A stretch of 60,258 nt of DNA from a virus, in IMG/VR virus record IMGVR_UViG_3300007514_000008, positions 1 to 60,258 of that record. One strand, 5' to 3'. The notes below the pieces were generated by a model. The model had not been told where the DNA came from. It searched no databases and saw nothing but the letters and a program-made list of their open reading frames with translations. The translations under genes and the position numbers were made by a program. Positions 20,784-29,248 of this stretch are shown here, piece after piece (within the stretch, counting starts at the first letter, position 1; the number at the start of each line of letters is the position of its first letter).

Positions 20784-23528
20784 ATGAGAAGATGTATAAC
20801 ATTAGATAAATCTGAGAAATCTAGAAAAGAAAATTGGCTAGATATAGCACTTGAGTTTGATAAAGATTCTGCCGTTAAAGCATATGGTTTTGGACATCAT
20901 CACTTTAATAGGTTATTTAAGGCATCTACTGGAAGAAATATGGAAGGGTCTAAGACACCTACAGTTGAAGAACTGAAATTATTAAAGAGAAATGTTGGTG
21001 ATTTTGTTAAAAGAATTAATAAGGGAGAATTGAGTTCTGCTCAAAAATTATTTTATCTAACTAAAGAAGTGGCAAAGCAATTCCCAGCATCAGAGAGATG
21101 GTATTCAGAAATGGAAGGTGCTAATGCAAGATTTAAGGGTGACAATCAAGCATTTTCTATATTAATGAGAGATATACATGGTAAGTTATCAAATGAGGCA
21201 GGTTCTAGCGTTTTGTCTACTATGTTTGGTGGTAAAAGTAATGCTCAAAAAGAATTAATAAAAAGAGAAGCCAAGTTTAAACAGCACGTCAAAGATGGTA
21301 ATTATGATTTGGCTATGAAATACAGAGAAAAGGAAATAGAGCCTTTTGTTAAAGAGGGGGAGGGTAAAGTATTCAAGGACTTTCTTGAACTAGCTACTAA
21401 TGATTCTAAATGGAATAATAACCCATCTAGATATTACTCTGCTAATGTTGTCAATGCTGTTGCCGTTTGGAGGAATAAGCTATTACCTCACCTTGATAGA
21501 TTAATTAAGACTGGTATGAAAAACTATATGGCTACCTACAAAGATGGCTATAGTGCTTTGGGTAGTTTTAAAGGGTATGGAGAAATACAAAACAAGCTAG
21601 AGACTATTGAGGCATATATTAATAAAATAGGTAAGGAAGGCTCTTCTTTCCCCATAAAAAACTTAGATATTCTACCTACTTTAGGTAAGACTAATGAATT
21701 AATAGCAGAGGGAACAAAAGATTCTATACTTGAAGCAAGTAAAGGATTGGATAAGCTAATAGAGACTGTTATAACAAATGATGTTGGTATTAATCAGTTT
21801 ATAACTAACGCTGAAGCTAAGAATGGAATGGTATCTTACAATGTCTTAGGTATTATGGATACATATACAAAGTCTGTTTCTAGATTTAACTTCGCAGCTT
21901 ATAATACAAGGTCTTATATAAAGGCTATTAAAGAATTAAGTAGGATGCAGGATAAGGCTGGTAAAGATACTGAGTTTGGGAAGGCTGTTGATTCTATGGT
22001 CGATTACATGAGTGATACATACTCAACTGCTATGGGATTAAAGGCTGATAAGAATACATCAAATGTGTCAAGAGCATTAACTGCTTGGCAGGCTATATCA
22101 AAATTAGGCTTTCCTAATTTAAAGTCACCTGCTAAGAACGCTACTCAATCATTACAAAATTGGGTTTACTTTGGTTGGAAGGGAATTAGAGAGACTCAAG
22201 CTGAGATGAAGAATACAGATATGTTGTCAAGGGTGAATGAAGGACTGGCTGACAATGGTATTCTGTTTCCTAATATTACTGAGGTATATAGTAAAGATTT
22301 CATGCCTAATAGAATAAAAGACCCTGAGACTGGTTTATGGGTAGATAGGATTGATACAAGTATAGGTGATGCATTTGTAGAGAGGATTGCTAGAGCTGCA
22401 GAGATTACTAATAAGCCAATGACTTGGGTTGAGAACAAGATTAACAGACGTTCAACATATAAAATGGCATACGTTCAGAAATGGAAAGCAGATAACGCAG
22501 ACATAGCATATTTGCAGCAGAGGTTTGAAAGACCTTTAAGTGAAAATAGGGTTAAGGAAATGATTGGGAAGGATAATTATAATCCAGATATGACTCCTGT
22601 AGAGAACTTAAGGGCAGGGCAGGATATTCTATTTGGGGAGAAGACATCTTCCTATGAAATGCAATTTGAGATGTATAGAAGAAAAAGGGCTGACCAATTT
22701 GCTAGAGACGCAGTAACTGAGCTTCATTATGATTATGATGTATCTGCTAAGCCCAATATCATGACTGGTCCTGTTGGTGCAGTAGCTACTCAGTTTCAAA
22801 CATTTTCGGTTAATTTCTTTAACTACCAACGTAAGATACTAAAACAAGGTAAGAATGAAGTTATGTCTGGTATGTGGGGAGGTGAAGGTGCTTGGAGAAT
22901 GTATAGACTTGGTATGCTATACACTATATTAGGTGGGTTAATATCTCCTATGATTAATAGTGACCTATTGAACCTAGTTGAGAATGATACGGCTAATAGA
23001 ATATTAGACATGAATGATTTCCTTTTCTCAGATGATGAAAAAAAGAGAGAAAGAGCTATGTTTGGAAGAGGTTTATCATCATTTGCTGGTCCAACTGTAA
23101 GTGACGCATTGAAGTTGGGTCAAATAGCAGGGTATATGAACCTTGATGACCAAGATTGGAAAAACTATGTATTTGGATATGAGAATTTTGCTGACCTTAC
23201 TAAAGATGAAAGAGCAGAGCAACTAGTAAGAACAATTTCTGTAGGAGCAGGTAGAACTCTATATGACCATATACCAAGAACTATTAATGGTCAAAATATA
23301 GGCACTACATTTACAAATGAATTAGGATTATATGATACTAAGTCCAATAAGGCTATGAAACATATAATAACAACTAGTGATTGGTCACCTGTCAAGCCTA
23401 TTTACGAAAAGGTTATAAAACCGTTTAAGAAACCATCTAAAGCAGAACAAAAGATAGCATTACAAAGAAGAGGTGGGGCAGGCTCTAGAGAAGATATTCT
23501 CAAGTCCTTAGGGAACTTTCAAAGATAA
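20784..23528 (+). CDS. Putative internal virion/ejection protein with C-terminal hydrophobic segments
   Basis: The protein has 914 residues and is mostly helical. Residues ~430-460 (AWQAISKLGFPNLKSPAKNATQSL) and ~545-560 (WVENKINRRSTYKMAY) resemble patterns in large phage structural or polyvalent proteins. Near residues ~650-685 is GPVGAVATQFQTFSVNFFNYQ, and around residues 705-735 a hydrophobic pair (RLGMLYTILGGLISPMI) that could insert into a membrane. The C-terminus is basic. It is the last gene of the + strand virion arm, and its stop is followed by a hairpin at the convergence point with the early arm. A role as DNA-ejection channel component is inference. Confidence 0.55.
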   Translation: MRRCITLDKSEKSRKENWLDIALEFDKDSAVKAYGFGHHHFNRLFKASTGRNMEGSKTPTVEELKLLKRNVGDFVKRINKGELSSAQKLFYLTKEVAKQFPASERWYSEMEGANARFKGDNQAFSILMRDIHGKLSNEAGSSVLSTMFGGKSNAQKELIKREAKFKQHVKDGNYDLAMKYREKEIEPFVKEGEGKVFKDFLELATNDSKWNNNPSRYYSANVVNAVAVWRNKLLPHLDRLIKTGMKNYMATYKDGYSALGSFKGYGEIQNKLETIEAYINKIGKEGSSFPIKNLDILPTLGKTNELIAEGTKDSILEASKGLDKLIETVITNDVGINQFITNAEAKNGMVSYNVLGIMDTYTKSVSRFNFAAYNTRSYIKAIKELSRMQDKAGKDTEFGKAVDSMVDYMSDTYSTAMGLKADKNTSNVSRALTAWQAISKLGFPNLKSPAKNATQSLQNWVYFGWKGIRETQAEMKNTDMLSRVNEGLADNGILFPNITEVYSKDFMPNRIKDPETGLWVDRIDTSIGDAFVERIARAAEITNKPMTWVENKINRRSTYKMAYVQKWKADNADIAYLQQRFERPLSENRVKEMIGKDNYNPDMTPVENLRAGQDILFGEKTSSYEMQFEMYRRKRADQFARDAVTELHYDYDVSAKPNIMTGPVGAVATQFQTFSVNFFNYQRKILKQGKNEVMSGMWGGEGAWRMYRLGMLYTILGGLISPMINSDLLNLVENDTANRILDMNDFLFSDDEKKRERAMFGRGLSSFAGPTVSDALKLGQIAGYMNLDDQDWKNYVFGYENFADLTKDERAEQLVRTISVGAGRTLYDHIPRTINGQNIGTTFTNELGLYDTKSNKAMKHIITTSDWSPVKPIYEKVIKPFKKPSKAEQKIALQRRGGAGSREDILKSLGNFQR

Positions 23529-23571
23529 TGGGCTAAGGCTGTGTTTTGCATGGTCGACCTACCTCAGCCCA
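23529..23571. terminator. Hairpin at the convergence of the two arms
   Basis: The arms TGGGCTAAGG (23529-23538) and CCTCAGCCCA (23562-23571) pair over ten bases with one mismatch, around a 23-base loop, immediately after the stop codon of the last virion gene and before the end of the opposite-strand arm. There is no clear T-run on either side, so this is a candidate bidirectional stop or 3'-end stabilising hairpin rather than a classical intrinsic terminator. Confidence 0.45.
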
Positions 23572-23595
23572 CTACCATTCCCTTGTAAAGGATAA

Positions 23596-23826
23596 TTAAT
23601 TTAAATACTTGCTTCCAATTTGACCATTTATCATATTATGTTTTTTAACATCAGTGTATCTAGGTAAGTTTTTTTTATCAATCCAATCTTTAGCTTCTTT
23701 TATCATAGCTTCTATCATTTTCAAATGAGTAATTAAATCTAAATGTGCTTTTCTTCCTTCAGTCGTTAGATTCAAATAATTTCTTAAGACTTTGGCATCT
23801 CTCAACTTCGTACTCTTGGTGTCCAT
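23596..23826 (-). CDS. Small basic helical protein, unknown function
   Basis: The protein has 76 residues, is Lys-rich and mostly helical (LDLITHLKMIEAMIKEAKDW), with no cysteine pairs or known motif. Its start overlaps the 3' end of the resolvase gene by 25 bases, so it is probably translated from the same message. It is the last gene of the early arm. Nothing else can be said about its job. Confidence 0.55.
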   Translation of the reverse strand: MDTKSTKLRDAKVLRNYLNLTTEGRKAHLDLITHLKMIEAMIKEAKDWIDKKNLPRYTDVKKHNMINGQIGSKYLN

Positions 23827-24269
23827 TTTCCTTCCTTATATCCTTTATTAATATACCATTGACCAATACAAATGGCATCCGCATTAACTAGTGTGACCTT
23901 AACTCCATTGGCAACTTTATTGGCTTCTGCCTTAAAGAAGTTCTTTCTGTCTTTCTTATCTTTAGGTACATTATCCCAGTTCTTCTGCCACATCTGAGGC
24001 GATACTAACATCGTCTCTTTTGATACAGATGCAAGGAATCCGTTCCACATACCATAATTATATCCAAATTTGAACGTACTGGCTACTCCTTGTCCGGGCA
24101 TACTGTGAACCCATTCTAATATTGCTATGTTTGATTTGATTATATCGTCTCTTACAAGTTCCCATGTCTCTGTTGATGTTGGCATACATTTATGAGTTGC
24201 TATTAGTTTTTCGTTTTTATATACTGCCATAGCCCCTTTCCATCCGGGGTCTATTGCTACAAATCTCAT
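23802..24269 (-). CDS. RuvC-like Holliday junction resolvase
   Basis: The protein has 155 residues. The RNase-H-fold signature is visible: VAIDPGWKGAMAV at the N-terminus (Asp7), AILEWV (Glu52), GQGVASTFKFGYNYGMWNG (residues 60-78, the conserved phage-RuvC loop), and LVNADAICIGQW near the C-terminus (Asp131). These acidic residues would bind the metal ions that cut four-way junctions. In phages such enzymes resolve recombination intermediates and branched replicated DNA before packaging. The start overlaps the stop of the upstream small Cys protein. Family is confident; substrate preference is not visible. Confidence 0.85.
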   Translation of the reverse strand: MRFVAIDPGWKGAMAVYKNEKLIATHKCMPTSTETWELVRDDIIKSNIAILEWVHSMPGQGVASTFKFGYNYGMWNGFLASVSKETMLVSPQMWQKNWDNVPKDKKDRKNFFKAEANKVANGVKVTLVNADAICIGQWYINKGYKEGKWTPRVRS

Positions 24270-24469
24270 ACTAGTTCTCCTTTAAACTTTTGTATTAAAT
24301 ATCGCACATTTTCATCTATTTCAATCCCTTCATATCTGGATTTTCTAAATTTACATCCGACATTATATATTTCTTTTGGGATAATCCTTCCACGATTAAA
24401 CCAATGACACTTATTTTTATATCTAAAAGAACACCCTGCACAAGTCGTAAACTCCTTTACCTGTTGCAC
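24266..24469 (-). CDS. Small cysteine-containing protein (possible zinc binder)
   Basis: The protein has 67 residues. Cys10, Cys13, Cys21 and Cys39 (TTCAGCSF...KCHWF...VGCKF) could form a four-cysteine metal site. The rest is basic. It lies between the DnaB-like helicase and the resolvase, and its stop overlaps the resolvase start. Function is unknown; small zinc proteins in early phage arms are often DNA-binding or host-takeover factors, but nothing here identifies which. Confidence 0.6.
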   Translation of the reverse strand: MQQVKEFTTCAGCSFRYKNKCHWFNRGRIIPKEIYNVGCKFRKSRYEGIEIDENVRYLIQKFKGELV

Positions 24470-24482
24470 AGGGTGAACTTAT

Positions 24483-25814
24483 TTAAGAGATAGCTGGTTT
24501 TAGGTTTTTAGAAGCGACCTTAACAGCGTCTGCTCTACTGTAATACATACGGCATTTGTCACCATTGAATCCCATAACATATGAACCTAATTGCCCGAAT
24601 CTAGATTTCTGACAAATAATTTCAGTTTCATAAGGGTCATTTTCTTCATCATCCACTGCATAGCCATAGTAAATAAAGAACGCTGATTCTGCCGTTTGTT
24701 CAATAACTCCACTTTCAGCAAAGTCACTTAACTTAGGCTTTCCATCTATTCTTCTCTCGATTTCACGATTTAACTGGCTCACGAGTATAGCTGAACAATT
24801 TAGCTTCTTACAAAGCCATTTATAATCCAGCATTATCTCTTCCAATTCAAATCGCCTATCGGGTTTTTGGTCATCTAGTTGAATAAGTTGAATGTAGTCA
24901 TCAATAACTACGTCTGGTTTTTCTCTCCCTAACTCTTTCATAGCATCGGCTAAAGTCCGAACATCATCATACATAATGAGGTTCTTATACTTTTCTTTCA
25001 AATCGTCTAGGTTTAATTCAACCGTAGTCAATTCTCCGTTAAGTTGGTCAGCCTTTCTAATTGCACCATAAGAGAGTTCTTGATGTTCCATTACTAATAT
25101 CTTTTTGAACATTTCAGTATTGCTCATTTCTCTATTGAACAGACACACCTTGTATCCTTGTTCAATTAATCTACGAGCTATATTGATTACAAGAGTAGTT
25201 TTACCATGTCCGGGACGACCACCAATAACTGTTACTTCCTTGCGAGTCATCCCACCAGCTGATTCATCTAGCTGTTCCATTCCAAATGGTATTATATTTG
25301 AGCTTGATTTCAATGCATCAATAGTTTCATCTATAATATCTGATGTATCCGTCTTTAATGCAGGCGAAATCAATTTTAATTCTTCTATTATTCTTTCATG
25401 TTCATGTAATATTTCAGTTATGTCTTTATTATCTTCTAACGATGTATCATATAGTTTATGTGCTGATTTAACTGCTTCTCTTTGTATAAATCTATGCCAT
25501 ACAATCTTACACCAATGTTCGATGTTTGCAGTTGTTACTACTGTTTCTGGTAATCCTGTTATATAATATGCATTTAAACTTTGATTAAATTGTTCTTTTA
25601 GTTCTGCTGATAGTATTATTATGTCTATTGGTTTGTTTGTCCTATTCAAATTTTTCATACAGAGCCATATTTTTTTATTAGCTTCAGAGTAAAATGCCTC
25701 TTCATCTCTAATCCAAGACTCGACAGTTGATATAATGTCATTGTCTTTTATTATAGAACCTAATATGGCTTCTTCTGCGTCTATAGCACTGGGCTGTACT
25801 TTCAGTTTTGGCAT
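24483..25814 (-). CDS. dnaB: Replicative DnaB-type helicase
   Basis: The 443-residue protein matches the usual length of DnaB. The N-terminal helical domain starts SAIDAEEAILGSIIKD (residues 9-24). The RecA-like motor has Walker A GRPGHGKT (199-206), Walker B DVVIDD (301-306), SQLNREIERR (346-355) and LSDFAESGVIEQTAE (362-376), the DnaB-specific arginine/ESG region. It unwinds DNA ahead of the replisome as a hexamer. No phage primase or DNA polymerase is encoded, so it presumably recruits host enzymes. No loader gene was recognised. It ends 13 bases before the start of the small Cys protein on the same message. Confidence 0.95.
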   Translation of the reverse strand: MPKLKVQPSAIDAEEAILGSIIKDNDIISTVESWIRDEEAFYSEANKKIWLCMKNLNRTNKPIDIIILSAELKEQFNQSLNAYYITGLPETVVTTANIEHWCKIVWHRFIQREAVKSAHKLYDTSLEDNKDITEILHEHERIIEELKLISPALKTDTSDIIDETIDALKSSSNIIPFGMEQLDESAGGMTRKEVTVIGGRPGHGKTTLVINIARRLIEQGYKVCLFNREMSNTEMFKKILVMEHQELSYGAIRKADQLNGELTTVELNLDDLKEKYKNLIMYDDVRTLADAMKELGREKPDVVIDDYIQLIQLDDQKPDRRFELEEIMLDYKWLCKKLNCSAILVSQLNREIERRIDGKPKLSDFAESGVIEQTAESAFFIYYGYAVDDEENDPYETEIICQKSRFGQLGSYVMGFNGDKCRMYYSRADAVKVASKNLKPAIS

Positions 25815-25823
25815 AGGCTTCTC

Positions 25824-26645
25824 CTAAAATAGTTGGTGTTGAATACCAACTGGTTCATAATTGGTAATTACCAATTCATTCTTTACGTTTTTATTGAATA
25901 ACTGACCAGCATATCTACAGGGAATCTTGTGAATATTATATTGAGAAAATGCATCGGTTACTTCCTTCCTATCATCATACGAAACCATGAACATTCCGTT
26001 TTCCGCATGAATCTGGTTACATAAATTTACAAAATCTTCGTGGTCTTTCTTATTGAAATCGTAAAAATAGTAGTCATTTCTCTCTCCTGCAACAACGTAT
26101 GGAGGGTCGAGATACCAAAAGTCAGTTCTCTTAATAGGGTATCTTTTTGGTAGTTCCCTAAAATCCAAATTTTCAATCATTACATTATCTAATTGTTTTC
26201 TAGAATGAGCAAGGTCTTCTAACATATTAACATTCCAATCTGCCTGTTTGGCAATAGGATTATTAAAATTATTATTAAAAGCACACTTTATGACATAGTA
26301 ATAAACTGCAGCTCTCTTAGGGTCAGGTAATTCAAATTCTTTATCTTTTAATTCTAATCTAAATCTGTCAAATATTTCTCTGGATTTTATTAACCATTTT
26401 GCATAATCACAAAACTCATCATAGTGACCAGCAACACTCAAATACAAGTTAACAACATCATTGTCTTTATCATTTAATATAGATTCCTTAACCTTTTTCT
26501 TCCGAAAGAACATAGAGGCTCCACCTGCGAATACCTCTATGTATCTCTCGTGGTTTGGTATCATTGGAACTAATTTTCTTGATAATTCAAACTTGCCACC
26601 CATATATGGAATGATGACTGGACATTCTAGCCATCTAAAATCCAC
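25824..26645 (-). CDS. D12-class (Dam-like) DNA N6-adenine methyltransferase
   Basis: I chose the GTG at 26645, which overlaps the upstream stop (TAGTG) and follows an AGGAG site by six bases; an in-frame ATG at 26663 lies inside the upstream gene with no ribosome site. The product is 273 residues. IPYMGGKFELS, then EVFAGGASMFF (SAM-binding motif I, residues ~39-44 for FAGGAS), a target-recognition region, and LDPPY (DPPY at 180-183, catalytic) in alpha-group order identify the D12 class. KNELVITNY near the end is also typical. The usual product is N6-methyladenine in GATC, yet I found no GATC in this genome, so its target may differ or it may act on host DNA. Confidence 0.9.
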   Translation of the reverse strand: MDFRWLECPVIIPYMGGKFELSRKLVPMIPNHERYIEVFAGGASMFFRKKKVKESILNDKDNDVVNLYLSVAGHYDEFCDYAKWLIKSREIFDRFRLELKDKEFELPDPKRAAVYYYVIKCAFNNNFNNPIAKQADWNVNMLEDLAHSRKQLDNVMIENLDFRELPKRYPIKRTDFWYLDPPYVVAGERNDYYFYDFNKKDHEDFVNLCNQIHAENGMFMVSYDDRKEVTDAFSQYNIHKIPCRYAGQLFNKNVKNELVITNYEPVGIQHQLF

Positions 26646-27421
26646 TAAGCAACTCCTGCCCATTTAGTTATGGTAGGATATATACTCTGTTCTAACTTAT
26701 GAGTTGCTTCATTACTTCTTTTCATACTATGTGTAGCAATCCAAGTAGCTGAGTTAAGCAAATCCCAATAGTTCTTAGGCTTATCTTTCATTAGATATTG
26801 AGTAAATGCTTCCATTTGATTACTAGGAATCATTTCTATTAACTCAACCAAGTGCTTTTCTTTTACTTTAGTATCTTTAAGTTTTGGTAAATCATCATTA
26901 AAGATACCTTTAGTAGCAAGAACAGTTTCTTGAATTGAAGGTTCTATGTCTTTTAAGTCCATATTGTAAACACTATGTTTATAGTTTTTTCTTGATATTA
27001 CAGTTCCTATTACAAGTCCATTAGAACATATGAATCTAAATGCACCTGCCAATATGTGTAATCCCCATTGACCATTATAAGAGTTCTTCAGGGTAATTTC
27101 AGGAGAGACTACATCTCCATCTCCTAAATCAACCTTAGTACCTTTTAAAGTCCATTTGAATTGAGTCTTAGCACCATTGGAAAATGATTCAACTTCTGTT
27201 AGTTCTGCATCCATTCCATTCATAACATCACTTGCTGTTTCATATATGTCATTATTTTGTATTAGTTTATATTCATCTGTCATGCAACTAAGTACTGCAC
27301 CTGTATCTTCCCTTACAATGAATTTAAATCCATTGTTTACTACTTCTTTATCATCTTGAAAGTAAATAGCATCTTTCTCTATTACAGGAACAAGTGCTTC
27401 ATTTAAACTGACATTAGCCAT
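26645..27421 (-). CDS. DUF932-like protein
   Basis: The 258-residue protein resembles the phage/plasmid DUF932 family: an N-terminal segment about residues 25-60 (NNGFKFIVREDTGAVLSCMT, EYKLIQNNDIYE) and a central region (ITLKNSYNGQWGLHILAGAF, FICSNGLVIGT). Members are common next to recombination or methylase genes; their biochemical role is not settled. The gene overlaps the methylase start by one base and its own ATG overlaps the upstream gene by eight bases, so the three are co-translated. Assignment is from pattern recognition. Confidence 0.65.
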   Translation of the reverse strand: MANVSLNEALVPVIEKDAIYFQDDKEVVNNGFKFIVREDTGAVLSCMTDEYKLIQNNDIYETASDVMNGMDAELTEVESFSNGAKTQFKWTLKGTKVDLGDGDVVSPEITLKNSYNGQWGLHILAGAFRFICSNGLVIGTVISRKNYKHSVYNMDLKDIEPSIQETVLATKGIFNDDLPKLKDTKVKEKHLVELIEMIPSNQMEAFTQYLMKDKPKNYWDLLNSATWIATHSMKRSNEATHKLEQSIYPTITKWAGVA

Positions 27422-27821
27422 TATTATACTCCTTTTTGTTGACTTCTTTTAGCGCAGGCGTTCTACCATAACGCTTAATTTCATTTTCTAATTGTTTCTC
27501 AGCATTTGTGTCTGTTCTTCTAATGATTCCACCTAGATAAGCGAAACCAAGTTGTCTGTCATATGTTTTTCTATGTAAGTATTCTCCTATGCCCTTACGA
27601 ACAAGCTTGTCGTCTATGTGAGAAATTCCTTGAAGAAACCTGTAATAATGAGTTATTGTTTCACTAGGTATCTCTTTAACAATGTAAACTTTTGCTTCTT
27701 TTATCAATTTTCTAGTTTGTTTACTTCGTTCTCTCAGTAATAATTGAATTTGACCAGAAGGATTAAATTCTAATTTCTCACTCCATCCACAACAAGGACA
27801 CTTCAATGATGGTCTTCCCAT
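27414..27821 (-). CDS. Zinc-finger-containing hypothetical protein
   Basis: The protein has 135 residues. An N-terminal LKCPCCGW (Cys8, Cys10, Cys11) is the only metal-binding hint; a second Cys pair is missing, so metal binding is uncertain. The rest is helical and basic, with RFLQGISHIDDKLVRKGIGE and YGRTPALKEVNKKE. Function is unknown. It overlaps its neighbours on both sides (eight bases with the DUF932-like gene, nineteen with the upstream gene). Confidence 0.55.
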   Translation of the reverse strand: MGRPSLKCPCCGWSEKLEFNPSGQIQLLLRERSKQTRKLIKEAKVYIVKEIPSETITHYYRFLQGISHIDDKLVRKGIGEYLHRKTYDRQLGFAYLGGIIRRTDTNAEKQLENEIKRYGRTPALKEVNKKEYNNG

Positions 27822-28018
27822 GATTGTTGGTCAACCACCTTTTGCATTTCATCATGTATCTCATTTAGTTTTTTATATTCAGGTTTATCTTTATTGTCTC
27901 TTATTGTTCTCGCAGCTTCAATGAATCCTCTAGCCATTTGTTCATCTCCTAACTCTTCAGTTAGTTCTTCCAAGTCTCCTTTCTCTGCTAAGTGAGCTAT
28001 CCACGGCATTTTGCTCAT
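27803..28018 (-). CDS. Small acidic helical protein
   Basis: I place the start at the ATG encoding MSKMPWIAH, which has GGAGG at proper spacing, rather than the ATG 18 bases upstream. The product is 71 residues, acidic and helical (EKGDLEELTEELGDEQMARGF). No motif is recognised. Its 3' end overlaps the next gene by 19 bases. Confidence 0.55.
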   Translation of the reverse strand: MSKMPWIAHLAEKGDLEELTEELGDEQMARGFIEAARTIRDNKDKPEYKKLNEIHDEMQKVVDQQSWEDHH

Positions 28019-28032
28019 GATATTCCTCCATT

Positions 28033-28329
28033 TCATTTTAATTTACCTTTTTGGACTTCAGTTTTATTAGCCCAAAATCTTTTTCCTAACCCAGATGTTT
28101 CTGGACATTCAGTAACTATAACTGTGGTTTGTCCTTCACTTTCTGCTATTTTAATTGCTTCCATTTGAATATTAGGAATCCTCACAACACTCCCAACTTC
28201 TACATCCTTTAGATATACATATCCTTTAGGGGGTTTCCATTTTGGTTTATCTTTAAGTGCTTTATTCGCAAGTTTCGCAATATGCTGGGTCTTGACTCCG
28301 TATGTATGATTCGGTTTCCTCTTTGCCAT
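28033..28329 (-). CDS. Small basic hypothetical protein
   Basis: The protein has 98 residues with a basic N-terminus (AKRKPNHTYGVKTQHIAKLANKALKDK in two helices) and a beta-rich second half (GYVYLKDVEVGSVVRIP, TTVIVTECPE). A strong ribosome site (AGGAGG) precedes the ATG. It overlaps the 3' end of the upstream gene by 68 bases in another frame, which is unusually long. Function is unknown. Confidence 0.55.
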   Translation of the reverse strand: MAKRKPNHTYGVKTQHIAKLANKALKDKPKWKPPKGYVYLKDVEVGSVVRIPNIQMEAIKIAESEGQTTVIVTECPETSGLGKRFWANKTEVQKGKLK

Positions 28330-28516
28330 TAGTTTCCTCCTTTTCTTTATCTAAACATTGTTGTTTTATTCTTTTTAAATCTTTTAACAATGACTCATAA
28401 GGCTTTTTCCATAATCCATTATCTTCTGTTGGTACTTGCGTTGTACAAGTCATTGTTAAACTGTTGATAAGTAATTCAAGTTCTTGTCTAGTGTATTTTA
28501 TTGTTACTGTAATCAT
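28262..28516 (-). CDS. Small hypothetical protein overlapping two neighbours
   Basis: I start it at the ATG of MITVTIKYTRQEL, which follows GAGGAAGAAG and overlaps the upstream stop (ATGA). The product is 84 residues: a short beta strand, two helices (LELLINSLTMTC, SLLKDLKRIKQQC) and an acidic tail ending YCETCE. The last 68 bases overlap the next gene in another frame. Both reading frames have good starts, so I keep both. Confidence 0.45.
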   Translation of the reverse strand: MITVTIKYTRQELELLINSLTMTCTTQVPTEDNGLWKKPYESLLKDLKRIKQQCLDKEKEETNGKEETESYIRSQDPAYCETCE

Positions 28517-28824
28517 TCTTCTTCCTCTTTGGATTTCCATAAGTTCACGTGTTTCATATTTTTATTTTCCCAGTATCCATCTCGTGAACCTTTAATTTGT
28601 TGTTCTTTTTGAAGTTCTTCTTCATTTTTGTAAAATCTTTCATCAGCAAGTTCTATCAACGTTGCGGCAAGATATACAACTAAATCAAATATTTCTTCAA
28701 GTGCTTCCTTAAGGTTGTCTCTTCCACCTTCACCTGCTAATGGTATACTCTGTCCATATTTTTCTTGTCCAAGATTTAATCTTTTTTTAATTAAGCTGAG
28801 TACTCTTTTATTATTATTCATCAT
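28513..28824 (-). CDS. MazG-like nucleotide pyrophosphohydrolase
   Basis: I start at the ATG after GGTGGAG (MMNNNKRVL), ten codons inside the longest frame. The 103-residue product carries an all-alpha NTP-pyrophosphatase pattern: RLNLGQEKYGQSIPL, then DNLKEALEEIFDLVVYLAA, in which E.LEEIFD supplies the metal-binding EExx(E/D) cluster. Family members hydrolyse (d)NTPs to monophosphates; phage versions adjust nucleotide pools or lower ppGpp-type signals. The family is short of full MazG and closer to single-domain dUTPase/MazG-like proteins. Substrate unknown. Confidence 0.7.
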   Translation of the reverse strand: MMNNNKRVLSLIKKRLNLGQEKYGQSIPLAGEGGRDNLKEALEEIFDLVVYLAATLIELADERFYKNEEELQKEQQIKGSRDGYWENKNMKHVNLWKSKEEEE

Positions 28825-29089
28825 TACTCCACCATAGTACTGGTATAGTATCACTTTTACCGCCTTTATACCAAGCTAATGCACCACCATCATTTCCTTC
28901 ATCATCAGACATAGGGAAAATCCATGTTCCATCTGTAAATTTTATACATAAGGGTTTTTGATTCCACATCATTCCCTCCATTTCATCATCGCTCATATAT
29001 TCAACTGTTTCAACTGTCTTGCCTTTCAAATATTCAAGTGCTTTAGCTACCCAGATAGCTTCTGTTGATTTATCATCTTTATTAGACAT
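28814..29089 (-). CDS. Conserved-type phage hypothetical protein (SDDEGNDGG motif)
   Basis: The protein has 91 residues: an N-terminal helix (STEAIWVAKALEYLKGKTV), then YMSDDEMEGMMWNQKPLCIKF and PMSDDEGNDGGALAWY. The DDEGNDGGAL string looks like a recurrent phage hypothetical family, but no function is known to me. It overlaps the MazG-like gene by eleven bases at its 3' end and is preceded by a gene-free spacer with an inverted repeat. Confidence 0.6.
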   Translation of the reverse strand: MSNKDDKSTEAIWVAKALEYLKGKTVETVEYMSDDEMEGMMWNQKPLCIKFTDGTWIFPMSDDEGNDGGALAWYKGGKSDTIPVLWWSNDE

Positions 29090-29109
29090 AAAAACTCCTT
29101 TATATAAAA

Positions 29110-29177
29110 ATGGGGAGAAACCGGATGCGGATGTGTGGAAGGAGTTGCTTGTTCTTTAGAGGATAGCCTCTCCCCAT
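29110..29177. repeat. Perfect 9-bp inverted repeat in the early-arm spacer
   Basis: ATGGGGAGA (29110-29118) and TCTCCCCAT (29169-29177) form a perfect nine-base inverted repeat around a 50-base loop, between the SSB gene and the next gene of the arm. It lies upstream of the ATG at 29089 and downstream of a terminator-like hairpin, so it could shape a leader RNA or bind a regulator. A 25-codon reading frame starts inside it on the - strand but lacks a ribosome site. Confidence 0.4.
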
Positions 29178-29188
29178 GAAAGAATTTA

Positions 29189-29222
29189 AGAAAAAGGAGA
29201 ACATCTTACAACATCCTCCTTT
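29189..29222 (-). terminator. Candidate intrinsic terminator after the SSB gene
   Basis: Read on the - strand, AAAGGAG and CTCCTTT (29216-29222 and 29193-29199) form a seven-base stem with a 16-base loop followed by TTCTT. It lies 27 bases after the SSB stop. The weak, AT-flanked stem makes it a moderate candidate that would divide the early arm into two transcripts. Confidence 0.4.
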
Positions 29223-29248
29223 CTCTATCACTCTCTTACCAAATCGGG

